A stretch of 64,000 bases of DNA from Pseudomonas tumuqii. Lineage in GTDB: Bacteria > Pseudomonadota > Gammaproteobacteria > Pseudomonadales > Pseudomonadaceae. A program made the position numbers and the translations under genes. Of this stretch, positions 8,243 to 17,764 are shown piece by piece (the stretch's first letter is position 1; the number at the start of each line of letters is the position of its first letter). The notes beneath the pieces are model-generated. The model was given only the letters and a program-made list of their open reading frames with translations. It had not been told where the DNA came from and searched no databases. Where the stretch lies: positions 124,001 through 188,000 of the forward strand of contig NZ_JAAOJA010000007.1 in NCBI RefSeq assembly GCF_013184545.1, read 5' to 3'.

Positions 8243-8994
8243 GTACAGTCCTGATTACGGGTGGCACAGGGAAGTTTGGTTCCGTATTGGTTGATTATTT
8301 TTGTCAGAAGGGAATGCAGGTTGTTTTTACATCCACCTCAGCAGAAAAAATCGCCAAACTGGTAGGCGCGTACTCCGGAAATAATCGGTCGATAACCGGT
8401 GTTCAGGTGGATTTCAGTGTCGAGAGTAGTGTGTCGTGCGTCATGCAACAGTTGGCCGAAAAAAATATTTCAGTCGATTTTTTGGTAAATAACGCCCGAA
8501 GTTTAACGTCACTTGTCATTGAGCCTGACGGCAGCGTGTCAAGAGAGAACTTCCTGGCTGAATACCTGCTGGATGTGGTTGTGCCCTATGAATTGACTAT
8601 GGCTCTTGCCAAGCTCGAAGGTGGCGGCTTGAAAAGCGTCGTTAATATCGGCTCTCAATATGGAATGGTTGCTGCAAACCCTTCCCTGTATACCGATCAT
8701 GCCCGGCAATCGCCCATACAGTATGGCGTCGCCAAAGCGGCTCTGGCACACCTGACCAAAGAGTTAGCTGTACGTCTGGCTGAGCAGAAAATCCGCGTCA
8801 ACTGTGTGGCTTATGGTGGGGTTGAAGGGCGTGTAGATGAAGCCTTCAAGGCACGTTATGCCAGCTTGGTGCCTAGTCAACGAATGCTTCGTGAAGAGGA
8901 GATTCCCGGGCCTATCGAGTTTTTACTTAGTGATGCCAGCTCAGCAATGACCGGCCAAGTGATCTGCGCAGATGGCGGGTGGACGATATGGTAG
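8239..8994 (+). CDS. SDR-family oxidoreductase in the pse cluster
   Basis: This 251-residue classical short-chain dehydrogenase has the cofactor motif TGGTGKFG, NNARS in place of the usual NNAG, the catalytic serine in NIGSQYGM, the YGVAK catalytic Tyr-Lys pair, and ICADGGWTIW at the end. The start is GTG at 8239, overlapping the preceding stop in GTGA, with a purine-rich AGGGGGG site upstream. It is reminiscent of SDR proteins in flagellin legionaminic-acid clusters (PtmA type), but that assignment is only suggestive. It is the third member of the oxidoreductase trio between pseC and pseF. Confidence 0.83.
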   Translation: MSTVLITGGTGKFGSVLVDYFCQKGMQVVFTSTSAEKIAKLVGAYSGNNRSITGVQVDFSVESSVSCVMQQLAEKNISVDFLVNNARSLTSLVIEPDGSVSRENFLAEYLLDVVVPYELTMALAKLEGGGLKSVVNIGSQYGMVAANPSLYTDHARQSPIQYGVAKAALAHLTKELAVRLAEQKIRVNCVAYGGVEGRVDEAFKARYASLVPSQRMLREEEIPGPIEFLLSDASSAMTGQVICADGGWTIW

Positions 8995-9692
8995 GCAAAT
9001 GCATAGCCATAATTCCAGCGCGTGGCGGTTCGAAGCGTATCCCACGCAAGAATATAGTCGACTTCTTTGGCAAGCCCATGATCGCTTGGACCATCGAGGC
9101 TGCCCAGAAAAGCGGCTATTTCGAGCGCATTCTGGTGTCGACTGATGATGAGGAAATCGCCCAGGTAGCCAGGGATCATGGAGCCTGCGTGCCGTTCTTA
9201 AGAACGGAATGTGCCGATGATCATAGCCCGGTTAGTCAGGCAACGTTAGCGTCGCTTAAACAGGCTGAGGAGTTTTGGGGAACCAATTTTGACACAGTTG
9301 TGCAATTGATGCCGAATTGCCCGATACGTACTGCAGCGGATATTAAGCAGGCCATCGGAGCATTTCACGGAAAACAGGCAACATTTCAAATCAGTTGCTT
9401 CAAGTTTGGCTGGATGAACCCCTGGTGGGCTTTGCGTCTCAATGAGCAAGGTCAGGGTGAGAAGCTTTTTTCAGAGGCAGTTTCTGCCAGATCTCAAGAT
9501 CTACCAGAGCTTTATTGCCCTACTGGAGCTATCTGGTTAGCGCAGGCTGCTGCTTTGAAAAAGACAGGAACTTTTTATGGTGCTGGCCATGTATTTGATC
9601 CAATGCACTGGACTTCAGCTGTGGATATAGATGACTACGAGGATATGGAAATGGCAAAAGCAGTATGGATAATGCGCAATCAGAAAGCATGA
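8988..9692 (+). CDS. pseF: Pseudaminic acid cytidylyltransferase (PseF)
   Basis: This 234-residue CMP-sugar synthetase activates the nonulosonic acid with CTP. IAIIPARGGSKRIPRKNI is the nucleotide-binding signature of the family, and VQLMPNCPIRTAADI follows near residue 105. A GTG at 8979 is in frame, but the ATG at 8988 places the signature at the usual position. The gene overlaps the SDR stop by seven bases. Its presence shows that the cluster delivers an activated CMP-sugar to a glycosyltransferase. Confidence 0.9.
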   Translation: MVGKCIAIIPARGGSKRIPRKNIVDFFGKPMIAWTIEAAQKSGYFERILVSTDDEEIAQVARDHGACVPFLRTECADDHSPVSQATLASLKQAEEFWGTNFDTVVQLMPNCPIRTAADIKQAIGAFHGKQATFQISCFKFGWMNPWWALRLNEQGQGEKLFSEAVSARSQDLPELYCPTGAIWLAQAAALKKTGTFYGAGHVFDPMHWTSAVDIDDYEDMEMAKAVWIMRNQKA

Positions 9693-9695
9693 CTA

Positions 9696-10820
9696 ATGAC
9701 TAGCGTTGTTTTCCGTACCGACGCCTCGTTGCAAATAGGGACAGGCCATGTCATGCGCTGCTTGACCTTGGCCGATGCCCTTAAAGCCGAAGGCGTAGAA
9801 TGCCATTTTATCTGCCGTGAACATCCGGGCAATCTGCTGGATTACATAAAAGGTAAGGGCTATAGCGCTTATGCCATTTCTGTCATGCATGCAGAGAGAG
9901 CTGAGTCGCGAGGCGCGAGTACCTTACCGTCAACCGAGCTAGCTCAATTGGCCCATGCCCACTGGCTAGGCGCTTCACAACAGCAGGATGCTGATGAGTG
10001 CGCACTGATTCTGAGTGAATTGCAGCCCGACTGGTTGATAGTCGACCACTATGCGTTGGATGCTTGTTGGGAAAGTGTGCTGCAGCCGCACTATCAAAAA
10101 CTGATGGTTATTGACGACCTGGCTGATCGCCCCCACACATGCGATTTGTTAGTGGATCAGACCTTTGGCCGTAAGGCAGATGACTACCTACCGAAGGTAC
10201 CAGCCGGATGCAGGGTACTCTGTGGTTCGCAATACGCTTTGTTGCGCCCTGAGTTTGCCGCACTACGCCAGTACAGCCTCAAGCGTCGAGAAACCCCGCA
10301 GATGTACAGTTTGCTCGTCAACATGGGAGGTGTTGATAGGAACAACGCGACAGGCAAAGTACTGCAGGCGCTTAGGCACTGTGACCTGCCAGTGAGCTGC
10401 AGTATCACCGTAGTCATGGGTACTAGCGCCCCATGGCTGAGTGAGGTGCGATTGCAGGCCGAGCAAATGCCGTGGCCTACCGATATTCGGGTTGGCGTTA
10501 GCAATATGGCTCAGTTAATGGCGGACAGTGACTTGGCGATTGGGGCCGCCGGTTCGACTTCTTGGGAGCGCTGTTGTCTAGGGCTGCCTACGGTAATGAT
10601 CGTTCTCGCGGATAATCAGCGGCAAGTCGCCCAGGGCCTCGAACGGGTTGGCGCTGCACTGGCAATAGATCAGCAACAGATTGCTGAATATCTCCCCACT
10701 CTGTTGGCCCCGCTGGTGTCATTATCAATCCCCCGGTTAGCCATGGGGCAGGTCGCTGCTGGAATAACTGATGGGTGTGGCGTGACAGCGGTTATTCAAC
10801 ATTTGGAGCCTCTGAAGTGA
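9696..10820 (+). CDS. pseG: UDP-2,4-diacetamido-2,4,6-trideoxy-beta-L-altropyranose hydrolase (PseG)
   Basis: This 374-residue GT-B-fold nucleotide-sugar hydrolase removes UDP from the bis-acetamido intermediate. The N-terminus has FRTDASLQIGTGHVMRC with the conserved GTGH loop, and WLIVDHYALDACWE and the late GAAGSTSWERCCLGLPT segment match the family. It starts three bases after pseF and is followed by pseH in an overlapping arrangement. Length is at the upper end for PseG. Confidence 0.9.
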   Translation: MTSVVFRTDASLQIGTGHVMRCLTLADALKAEGVECHFICREHPGNLLDYIKGKGYSAYAISVMHAERAESRGASTLPSTELAQLAHAHWLGASQQQDADECALILSELQPDWLIVDHYALDACWESVLQPHYQKLMVIDDLADRPHTCDLLVDQTFGRKADDYLPKVPAGCRVLCGSQYALLRPEFAALRQYSLKRRETPQMYSLLVNMGGVDRNNATGKVLQALRHCDLPVSCSITVVMGTSAPWLSEVRLQAEQMPWPTDIRVGVSNMAQLMADSDLAIGAAGSTSWERCCLGLPTVMIVLADNQRQVAQGLERVGAALAIDQQQIAEYLPTLLAPLVSLSIPRLAMGQVAAGITDGCGVTAVIQHLEPLK

Positions 10821-11338
10821 CTTTGATGGCATCGAATCAGCAACGGGTTCGCCCAATGACAAGTGATGATCTGGAACTGGTGCTGACGTGGCGCAACCAC
10901 AAAGAGGTCCGTCGCTGCATGTATACCCAGCATGAAATCAGTCTCGCTGAGCACTCAGCCTGGTTTGAGCGGGTATCCCAAGATCCCAGTCGTCATCTAC
11001 TAATTTTTGAAGGTAATGCAGTCCCACTTGGCTTTATCAATATTAATCAGATAGCTCTTGGTGGCATAGCCGACTGGGGTTTTTACACGGATCCGGCTGC
11101 CCCGAAAGGCACTGGGGGGAAGCTCGGCCAAGCGGCCTTGAAATACGCTTTCATCCATGCCGGGCTACATAAAATTTGCGGTCAGGCATTAATTTACAAT
11201 GAGCGCTCAATAAAATTTCACCTGCGTTTAGGCTTTCAGCAGGAAGGAATTCAGCGCGACCAGCACTTCGATGGCCAGAAATATCACAATGTTGTGTGCT
11301 TTGGCCTGCTGGCCTCCGAATGGCAAACGAATATTTAA
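10817..11338 (+). CDS. pseH: UDP-4-amino-sugar N-acetyltransferase (PseH, GNAT family)
   Basis: This GNAT-fold acetyltransferase N-acetylates the 4-amino group of the PseC product using acetyl-CoA. RPMTSDDLELVLTWRN, GFININQI and the GTGGKLGQAALKYAF acetyl-CoA loop are visible. The start is ambiguous: GTG at 10817 overlaps the pseG stop in GTGA and has GGAG eight bases upstream, while ATG at 10826 is the more conservative choice. I chose GTG because of the spacing. The protein is about 173 residues long. Confidence 0.87.
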   Translation: MTLMASNQQRVRPMTSDDLELVLTWRNHKEVRRCMYTQHEISLAEHSAWFERVSQDPSRHLLIFEGNAVPLGFININQIALGGIADWGFYTDPAAPKGTGGKLGQAALKYAFIHAGLHKICGQALIYNERSIKFHLRLGFQQEGIQRDQHFDGQKYHNVVCFGLLASEWQTNI

Positions 11339-11349
11339 GAGATCTGACT

Positions 11350-12411
11350 ATGTCCATTTTACCCGCTATTAATATTGCCGGCCGTCGTATTGCTACGGAT
11401 GTACCGCCTTATATCATTGCCGAGCTTTCTGCCAATCATAATGGCAAGTTGGAAACAGCATTGAAAATCATCGAAGAAGCCAAAAAAGCTGGTGCCGATG
11501 CGATTAAGCTGCAGACTTATACCGCTGATACCATCACGCTTGATTGTGATTCCGAAGAGTTTCAAATACATGGTGGTTTGTGGGGGGGCAAAACGCTCTA
11601 TCAGCTTTACCAAGAAGCTCATATGCCTTGGGATTGGCATAAACCACTGTTCGAACATGCGCGCAAGATGGAGATTACCATCTTCAGTTCGCCATTCGAC
11701 AATAGTGCTGTCGATTTGTTGGAGGATTTAAATGCGCCTGCTTATAAAATCGCATCATTCGAAGCGGTTGATTTGCCTCTCATCAAATATGTGGCCAGCA
11801 CAGGCAAGCCGATGATTATTTCTACCGGCATGGCAGATGCCGAAGAAATTCAAGAAGCCATTGACGCTGCACTCGTCGGCGGTTGTAAAGAATTAGCCAT
11901 ATTGCATTGTGTAAGTGGCTATCCTGCGCCTGCAGAAGATTACAATCTGCGCATCATATCCGACATGGCGCAGCGTTTTGGTTTAGTCACCGGTCTGTCC
12001 GACCATACGCTGGACAATACTACGGCCATTACCAGCGTGGCATTGGGGGCTTCTATTATTGAGAAGCACTTTACCCTTGATCGTAGTGGCGGAGGTCCTG
12101 ACGATAGCTTCTCTCTGGAGCCTAAGGAGCTAGCGGAGCTATGCAAGAACAGTAGTGTTGCGTGGAGCGCATTAGGGAAAGTCGATTACGGAAGAAAGTC
12201 GAGCGAGCAAGGCAATGCTAAATTCAGAAGGTCACTATACTTTGTAAAAGCGTTGAAGAAAGGCGAGATAATTACTGCCGATTCAATAAGGAGTGTTCGG
12301 CCGGGATTCGGTTTAGCCCCGAAGTATCTAGGAAATTTAATTGGTTGTTCTGTTACGTCAGACGTTAAAGCCAATACCGCGGTGAGTGCTGAATTAGTAG
12401 CTATGCCATAA
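11350..12411 (+). CDS. pseI: Pseudaminic acid synthase (PseI, NeuB family)
   Basis: This 353-residue enzyme condenses the free 6-deoxy-diacetamido altrose with phosphoenolpyruvate to give pseudaminic acid. It has the NeuB TIM barrel with AELSANHNGKLETALKII and DAIKLQTYTADTITLD, followed by a C-terminal antifreeze-like SAF domain that begins near residue 295. The ATG at 11350 is preceded by AAGAGA. It completes the six-gene Pse pathway. Base composition falls immediately after this gene. Confidence 0.93.
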   Translation: MSILPAINIAGRRIATDVPPYIIAELSANHNGKLETALKIIEEAKKAGADAIKLQTYTADTITLDCDSEEFQIHGGLWGGKTLYQLYQEAHMPWDWHKPLFEHARKMEITIFSSPFDNSAVDLLEDLNAPAYKIASFEAVDLPLIKYVASTGKPMIISTGMADAEEIQEAIDAALVGGCKELAILHCVSGYPAPAEDYNLRIISDMAQRFGLVTGLSDHTLDNTTAITSVALGASIIEKHFTLDRSGGGPDDSFSLEPKELAELCKNSSVAWSALGKVDYGRKSSEQGNAKFRRSLYFVKALKKGEIITADSIRSVRPGFGLAPKYLGNLIGCSVTSDVKANTAVSAELVAMP

Positions 12412-12461
12412 TTGGGTGCGTGAATCTCAACGAATTACCATGGCAATGAGCCGGAATAAAT

Positions 12462-13655
12462 ATGTTAAAGCCAGATGAGTCGCTGTTGCTGGATTTTTTA
12501 AGAGGGGCTAGTGCTTTTCTTGTCTTGGTTGCACATGTCCAGCAAATTTTGATAAATCCTACCTGGATGCCGTTTTCGTTGAGTGAAAGAAATGATATTT
12601 TTCCATTCGTATATTCGCAAATTGGTGCCCTTAGTGTAATGATTTTCTTTGTGTTGAGTGGGTTTTTAATAACATATTCAATTGATGAGAATTTAAAGAA
12701 AAATAGATATAAGGAATTTAATGCTACTAAGTATTTTAAAAGTCGGCTGAGAAGGTTGTTTCCGCCATTGCTTTTTAGCCAAGGACTGGTTCTGGTGGCT
12801 TTTGGATTGCTTTATTTTTTTGATGCAAATAATTCTACATTTTTTGCAACGGGAAAAGAATTATATTTAGCGCGAAGTGAATTGGAATTTAATATTGTTG
12901 ATTACCTCGGAAGTTTCTTTTTTTTAAATACTATTATTGATGATGTTAATAGCCCTATTGTAAATGGCCCATTGTGGTCCGTCGCACAGGAATTTTGGTT
13001 TTATGTGATTGCTGGATTGCTTGTATTATCTTTCTATAATAGGAATGTCTTAGTTGTTCTTGCGATTGTACTGGTGTTTCTTGTATCTCAAGGGAATGTG
13101 TTTTTTTTATATGGTTTTGGAGTGTGGCTGTTTGGTTGTTTGGCGGCTGTTCTTCATATGAATAAATTCCACGAGCGCAAGACTGTGGTCGTCATGGTCA
13201 TGTGTTTCATTACATTTTTTATGTGGGGCGTATTAGTCTATTTGAATGAGAACTCATTTATTAGGGGGCGTCATAAATTCGTCTTTGGAGTCGCCTTTTC
13301 ATTTATTTTGTTGTTGCTGCTAAATAATAGATATCTGATGAGAGGAGCGACACGTTCGTGGTTGGTCAAGAAGATCGCTGGGCAGGCGGGTTTTTCTTAC
13401 ACGCTCTATTTGATTCACTTCCCATTACTACTATTAATATGGGTGTTCACAAACAAGTACGTTCAAGGCGATGTTCTATTGGTGTCCTCTCTTGCTTCTG
13501 TAACTGTTGTTCTTGTGATGTGGGTTTCCGCAAAAGCTTCAGGCTTGATTGAGGGGTATGCGAAGAGGAAGGCTCAGCAACGATATTTACCTCCAATATT
13601 GCTCGACACCTTTTCAGCTTCGGAAAATTCTAATGGTGTAGATGCCAAGTTGTGA
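12462..13655 (+). CDS. Acyltransferase family 3 membrane protein (OafA/YrhL type)
   Basis: This 397-residue integral membrane acyltransferase has about ten hydrophobic segments. The N-terminus LDFLRGASAFLVLVAHV contains the conserved arginine and histidine of the family, followed by FFVLSGFLITYS. Such proteins O-acetylate polysaccharides or sugar intermediates at the inner membrane. The gene is clearly AT-rich compared with pseI and with the genes at 19-26 kb, a common mark of exchangeable O-antigen genes. It probably decorates the O-unit or the nonulosonic acid; the target cannot be read from sequence. Confidence 0.88.
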   Translation: MLKPDESLLLDFLRGASAFLVLVAHVQQILINPTWMPFSLSERNDIFPFVYSQIGALSVMIFFVLSGFLITYSIDENLKKNRYKEFNATKYFKSRLRRLFPPLLFSQGLVLVAFGLLYFFDANNSTFFATGKELYLARSELEFNIVDYLGSFFFLNTIIDDVNSPIVNGPLWSVAQEFWFYVIAGLLVLSFYNRNVLVVLAIVLVFLVSQGNVFFLYGFGVWLFGCLAAVLHMNKFHERKTVVVMVMCFITFFMWGVLVYLNENSFIRGRHKFVFGVAFSFILLLLLNNRYLMRGATRSWLVKKIAGQAGFSYTLYLIHFPLLLLIWVFTNKYVQGDVLLVSSLASVTVVLVMWVSAKASGLIEGYAKRKAQQRYLPPILLDTFSASENSNGVDAKL

Positions 13656-13785
13656 GGACGGCATGTGTTGTAAACATAATTTTTGGGTGACCTAGTAGGC
13701 GGGTGCCTATACTTGATATCTTTTGGTTTGGTGCGAAGCTTCTTGTACCGCTGTTATTTTTGTCCGAGAATTTTATTGGATATCT

Positions 13786-15135
13786 ATGAAAATTTTATGC
13801 TATGTGCGTCCATGGAATTATAAGCAGTTTAAATGTTTGGCTGGAAATATTGCCCCTAATGCATCGTTAGCTTTTTGCAGCGAACACCCTGTGGTCGATT
13901 TTTCTGGGCTCTCTGCTATTTATTATTTTTATTTAAGTAATAATTCTTTAGTTTCTGATTTTTCAGGTACAGAGCAAGACGATTTCATTGCTCGTTGCCG
14001 ACTGTTGCGAGCGTTAGATAAACCTGAGGCTATCAGGCATCTGGCGGCTATGGGGCAAGCGATACAAGAGTTATTAGCGAAAGAGCAACCAAGTGTTGTT
14101 TTGTCGCTAATGGTAGATTCTTATCTAATGGATTTACTGCGCTACTACTGTGATCGCCTAGGAGTAAAATTCATAGGCCTAGTACCTACATTTGTCAATG
14201 GGTATTTTCGTGTCACTGCTAGGGGGGAAGCTACTTTCAACCCTAGTGCTGATGCCTGTGATACTCACGGAGTAAAACAAGTACTCTTGGATCCGTTGTA
14301 TGCGCCAGAATTTAACGCCAGCTCGCTTTCCAGTCCACTGCGAGGAATATTGCGGCGCTGGGCGGCAAATATTGCACGCGTGCCATACTTTTATATAAAA
14401 CGCCACTTGCTGAAAGATCCGTACAATTATCATTATTGGGCTGCCCAAGTAGTTTCCCGGCAGTTGGTCAACTATTTTCCGCCATCCGATCCGGGGAATA
14501 ATGCTTGGTTGGAGACTCTACAGAATATAGATAAACCGATTCTGTACATTCCATTGCAGATGGTGCCTGAGGCTACCGTTGATTACTGGTGTAATGATGT
14601 TGAGGTGATTGATTATTACACGCAACTGGAGCGCTTTATTACTAAGTACCATAGTGCTTTTCAGATCGTGATAAAAGAGCATCCTTCTGTTATGGCTTCT
14701 AGGCCTCTTGGCTTCTATCGGCGTCTAGCTGCAGATAAGCGAGTCACTGTGGTACCAACCTATACAGCATCTAATGAAGTTTTGGCTGTGGCGGACGCTG
14801 TCTTGGTTTGGACGGGTAGTGTTGGTTTTGAAGCTGCTCTAAGAGGGAAGTCCGTCATTTGCTTGGGCAATCCTTATTATCTTTATGGTTCTCGTTTCTT
14901 AAAAATTAATCCCGCTACTGACAGCAATGTGATTTATGCCCATATTCAGCAAGTAAAATCTCGGCCCGTAACGTCAGTGGAGCAGGACGAGTTAATAGAG
15001 CATCTAGCGGCCCAGTTATTTCCAGGACATTTCAAGAATAATGGTACATGGTCAGAGCATTCGGAAAAAGATCTGACTGATTGCAAAGCTATGGCGAAGT
15101 CGCTCAGTGTTCTATTTGAGTGTGGCTTGGTATGA
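13786..15135 (+). CDS. Capsule-polysaccharide-type transferase, candidate nonulosonic-acid transferase
   Basis: This 449-residue protein has no strong named motif but has the look of the capsule biosynthesis/Kdo-transferase-like GT-B group: IKEHPSVMASRPLGFYRR, then VLVWTGSVGFEAALRGKSV and ICLGNPYYLYG in the C-terminal half. A GTG at 13723 would give a longer form. ATG at 13786 is preferred because of its TTGGA site and the start MKILCYVRPW. The stop overlaps the wzx ATG. The locus makes a CMP-sugar and lacks any other obvious CMP-sugar transferase, so I infer this protein transfers it. The gene is AT-rich. Confidence 0.6.
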   Translation: MKILCYVRPWNYKQFKCLAGNIAPNASLAFCSEHPVVDFSGLSAIYYFYLSNNSLVSDFSGTEQDDFIARCRLLRALDKPEAIRHLAAMGQAIQELLAKEQPSVVLSLMVDSYLMDLLRYYCDRLGVKFIGLVPTFVNGYFRVTARGEATFNPSADACDTHGVKQVLLDPLYAPEFNASSLSSPLRGILRRWAANIARVPYFYIKRHLLKDPYNYHYWAAQVVSRQLVNYFPPSDPGNNAWLETLQNIDKPILYIPLQMVPEATVDYWCNDVEVIDYYTQLERFITKYHSAFQIVIKEHPSVMASRPLGFYRRLAADKRVTVVPTYTASNEVLAVADAVLVWTGSVGFEAALRGKSVICLGNPYYLYGSRFLKINPATDSNVIYAHIQQVKSRPVTSVEQDELIEHLAAQLFPGHFKNNGTWSEHSEKDLTDCKAMAKSLSVLFECGLV

Positions 15136-16391
15136 TTAGACGGTTAGATATAGGTGTCGTCGCAAAAGTATTATCAGATGTCCTGAGGGGGTATACGGGG
15201 CAGCGGTTATTAACTGCTTGTTTAGTGTTTGCTAGCGCGTTACTCGCTGCTTGGGTTCTGGGGCCTGCTCTTTATGGGCAGGTATTTCTCGTGATGTTTA
15301 TAGCTAAGCTGCTATTGCTCGGGAATTTAGGCAGTATCAGCGGTTATATGCATAGCTTTTATGATGCGAAAAAGACTCCCCTTAGTAGTGACGCTTTTGT
15401 GCTGAGCTATGGTTTGCATTTACTATCGTTTTCCGCTGTAGCCATTGCACTCGGTTTTTTTATAGACAAGGTTTATTTTTTAGGGGCAATATGTTTTTCC
15501 TTGTTGCTGCCGTTTTTTTTGGTGGAGCCGGTATTACGTGTTAAGCGAATGTTCTATATTTCCTTGTTGCCAGATTGGGCGTTGAATCTATCTCTATTGA
15601 TGGGGCTATTTTATTATTACCTTTATGGTTCGCCGGATAGTGATTTTGAAGGGTTTATTAGTCCTTTTTTGTTTGCATTAGGATTTTTTAGCTTTTCTTT
15701 TTTACTTTGGATAAATTGGCGCTGGGGCTTAGTGCGTCGCCTTGCTTTGGCTCGCCCGATGTTCAGCTATGTTGATTTGGTAAAAATTGGCCTTCCTCTG
15801 TTTGCAGGTACTGCAGCCTTTAGTTTATTTTTATTCGTTGATCGTTTCTTTCTTGAGCGTTACCACTCGGCTGAGTCGTTGGGTATTTATATGCTGGCCT
15901 TCCAACTGGCTACGGGCGCTACGCTAATTTTAACATCTCTGAATTTTACCGCAGGTGTTGACTATGGCGAGTTGATTAAGAAAAACAAACCTTTCGGGGT
16001 CTTTGTTGCACGGCGTTCGCGGCAGGCTTTATTCGTATCTGCAGTTAGTATGTTATTGCTATTGATAGGCGTTTTTGTTTTGCAGCAATACTTTTTCCAG
16101 GAGTATCATGGTTTAACCCTTTCGACCTTGTTTTTAGGAGTTGGCTTGTGTGGCTTTTATACAGCAGGTAGTATCACGCCTGTGGCATTTTACTTGAATA
16201 AGCAGAAAGTTCTGATGGTGGCTATGTTCGTTGTCGTGATTTTTGCCGTTTCGGGGAATCTTTATGTGGTGAGTAGTGGGTTGGATTATATTTGGATTTC
16301 TGCGCTCAGTGGGTTTTGGCTGTCATGTTATTCTTTTTTTGCCATACAGTATGTTTTTCGTTTAGATAATTCGCGTGTTATCTCATTATGA
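15132..16391 (+). CDS. wzx: O-unit flippase (Wzx-like)
   Basis: This 419-residue hydrophobic protein has about 12-14 membrane segments and the overall pattern of polysaccharide flippases of the MOP superfamily. GQRLLTACLVFASALLAAWV and GPALYGQVFLV at the N-terminus match the first two helices. It should move the undecaprenyl-linked O-unit across the inner membrane. The ATG at 15132 overlaps the previous stop in ATGA. It is adjacent to the polymerase gene and is AT-rich, as is usual for Wzx/Wzy. Sequence-level family calls for flippases are weak, so the name rests on topology and context. Confidence 0.8.
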   Translation: MIRRLDIGVVAKVLSDVLRGYTGQRLLTACLVFASALLAAWVLGPALYGQVFLVMFIAKLLLLGNLGSISGYMHSFYDAKKTPLSSDAFVLSYGLHLLSFSAVAIALGFFIDKVYFLGAICFSLLLPFFLVEPVLRVKRMFYISLLPDWALNLSLLMGLFYYYLYGSPDSDFEGFISPFLFALGFFSFSFLLWINWRWGLVRRLALARPMFSYVDLVKIGLPLFAGTAAFSLFLFVDRFFLERYHSAESLGIYMLAFQLATGATLILTSLNFTAGVDYGELIKKNKPFGVFVARRSRQALFVSAVSMLLLLIGVFVLQQYFFQEYHGLTLSTLFLGVGLCGFYTAGSITPVAFYLNKQKVLMVAMFVVVIFAVSGNLYVVSSGLDYIWISALSGFWLSCYSFFAIQYVFRLDNSRVISL

Positions 16392-16429
16392 TTGACGATT
16401 TTCTTAGTTGCTAAAAGTTGGTGGAAGTA

Positions 16430-17740
16430 ATGATTCTAATAAGACAGTTTTATCCAATTTTCCTTTTGTTTCTTTCATGGCTATCAGTGGTGGCTGTGAG
16501 AAATACTTTTTTTTTGGAGTTTGAGCCAATAAGTGCTGATGCGAAGTTTTATCTATTTTTGTTTTTCGTTGTAGCGGTTTTTGGTTATCTTTTGGGTAGT
16601 GTCGGAGTGCTTTTCCCGGGAAAAAATGAGGGGGGTGCTTATGGTGCTCGTAGTGTTAATGTGAAAGCCAATTGGCTGATTTTTTTTACGTTAATATCAA
16701 TTTTTTTTGCTCTTGTTAAGTTTTATTATTCAGTGGGGTTTTCAGGGTTTTCGCTGAATATGATTGCAGAGTACCGTATGCTGCGTGCGCGTGATGGAGA
16801 TGATACTAAGGGTGGGAGTATATTCGGTGTTATTAGTACCATTACCTCCGCTTTTATTGTTGTAGTATATATTTATGGAATTTATTTTAAGCGATACTTG
16901 TCGAGGCGTAAGGCGGCTGCAATAAAGTTGGTGTTTTTCTTTGGGCTTGCTATTTCGTTTCTTGGTGGAGGAAGATTCTCCGCTGCGATATCTGTGCTTT
17001 TTGTTTTTTTATTTAGTTTATGTCATTACGTTTGCTTGCGAAAGGGTGGTATGGTTTCAGGGCAGCTCTCTCGAACAGCCCCAAAGTGGGGTAGGAAAAT
17101 AGTTTACGTTATTCCTCTTCTAGTTTTATTTTCTTATATGTTTGTCGCGCGCTTTACTGTTGATGGTAGAGGCGATGAGTTAGTCTTGAGTTACCTCAAT
17201 TCGGGGCTCCCTGGTGTTGCTGTTCCGGATGATGTTTGGCTGTATTTGAGTGATTCGTCTTTTCTTCTGTTTCCTTACTTTATTCTTGCGATGTTCTTTT
17301 ATTATATTGGGCATTCTTTCTACCAGTTCGATATTTTGCTGCAATATGGCATTCCCGAGAGTGCACCCTACGCACTGGCATATCAGTTGTACCCGTTTGC
17401 GTTGTTTTTTAATAAGCTTGGGTCGGAAATTATTCCCATTGAATCTATTTTGAATGAGCTCCCCAATGCAGGCACTTATTTTTCTTTGGCGGGAGCGTTC
17501 TATCTCGATTTTGGTTATTGGGGGGCTTTTATTGCGGTTTTTCTTGTGTTTTTCGCCGGAGCTCTTTCGTGGGGGTGGATGCTGAGGCGCGGTGGTTTTC
17601 TATCGCTGTATTTTTCAAGTATGTTTATGGTGCTTTTGATTTTCTCGCCAATTGTCGGTGTCATTGGCACTGCTATATATCCGTCCTTGATTGCGGTTTC
17701 TTTGTTTTTGTGGGTTTTCGTTCCGGCTAGATCTCGGTAG
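16430..17740 (+). CDS. wzy: O-antigen repeat-unit polymerase (Wzy-like)
   Basis: This 436-residue protein has about 11-12 membrane segments and larger hydrophilic loops. AEYRMLRARDGDDTKGGS follows near residue 113 and the FLGGGRFSAAIS motif near residue 182, as in oligosaccharide repeat-unit polymerases. A TTG at 16418 is in frame, but the ATG at 16430 has GGTGGA directly upstream. The protein should link O-units in the periplasm. It is the most AT-rich gene in the window together with wzx. No wzz is present nearby. Confidence 0.78.
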   Translation: MILIRQFYPIFLLFLSWLSVVAVRNTFFLEFEPISADAKFYLFLFFVVAVFGYLLGSVGVLFPGKNEGGAYGARSVNVKANWLIFFTLISIFFALVKFYYSVGFSGFSLNMIAEYRMLRARDGDDTKGGSIFGVISTITSAFIVVVYIYGIYFKRYLSRRKAAAIKLVFFFGLAISFLGGGRFSAAISVLFVFLFSLCHYVCLRKGGMVSGQLSRTAPKWGRKIVYVIPLLVLFSYMFVARFTVDGRGDELVLSYLNSGLPGVAVPDDVWLYLSDSSFLLFPYFILAMFFYYIGHSFYQFDILLQYGIPESAPYALAYQLYPFALFFNKLGSEIIPIESILNELPNAGTYFSLAGAFYLDFGYWGAFIAVFLVFFAGALSWGWMLRRGGFLSLYFSSMFMVLLIFSPIVGVIGTAIYPSLIAVSLFLWVFVPARSR

Positions 17741-17764
17741 TTTTTATATTTATATGGTGAACGC

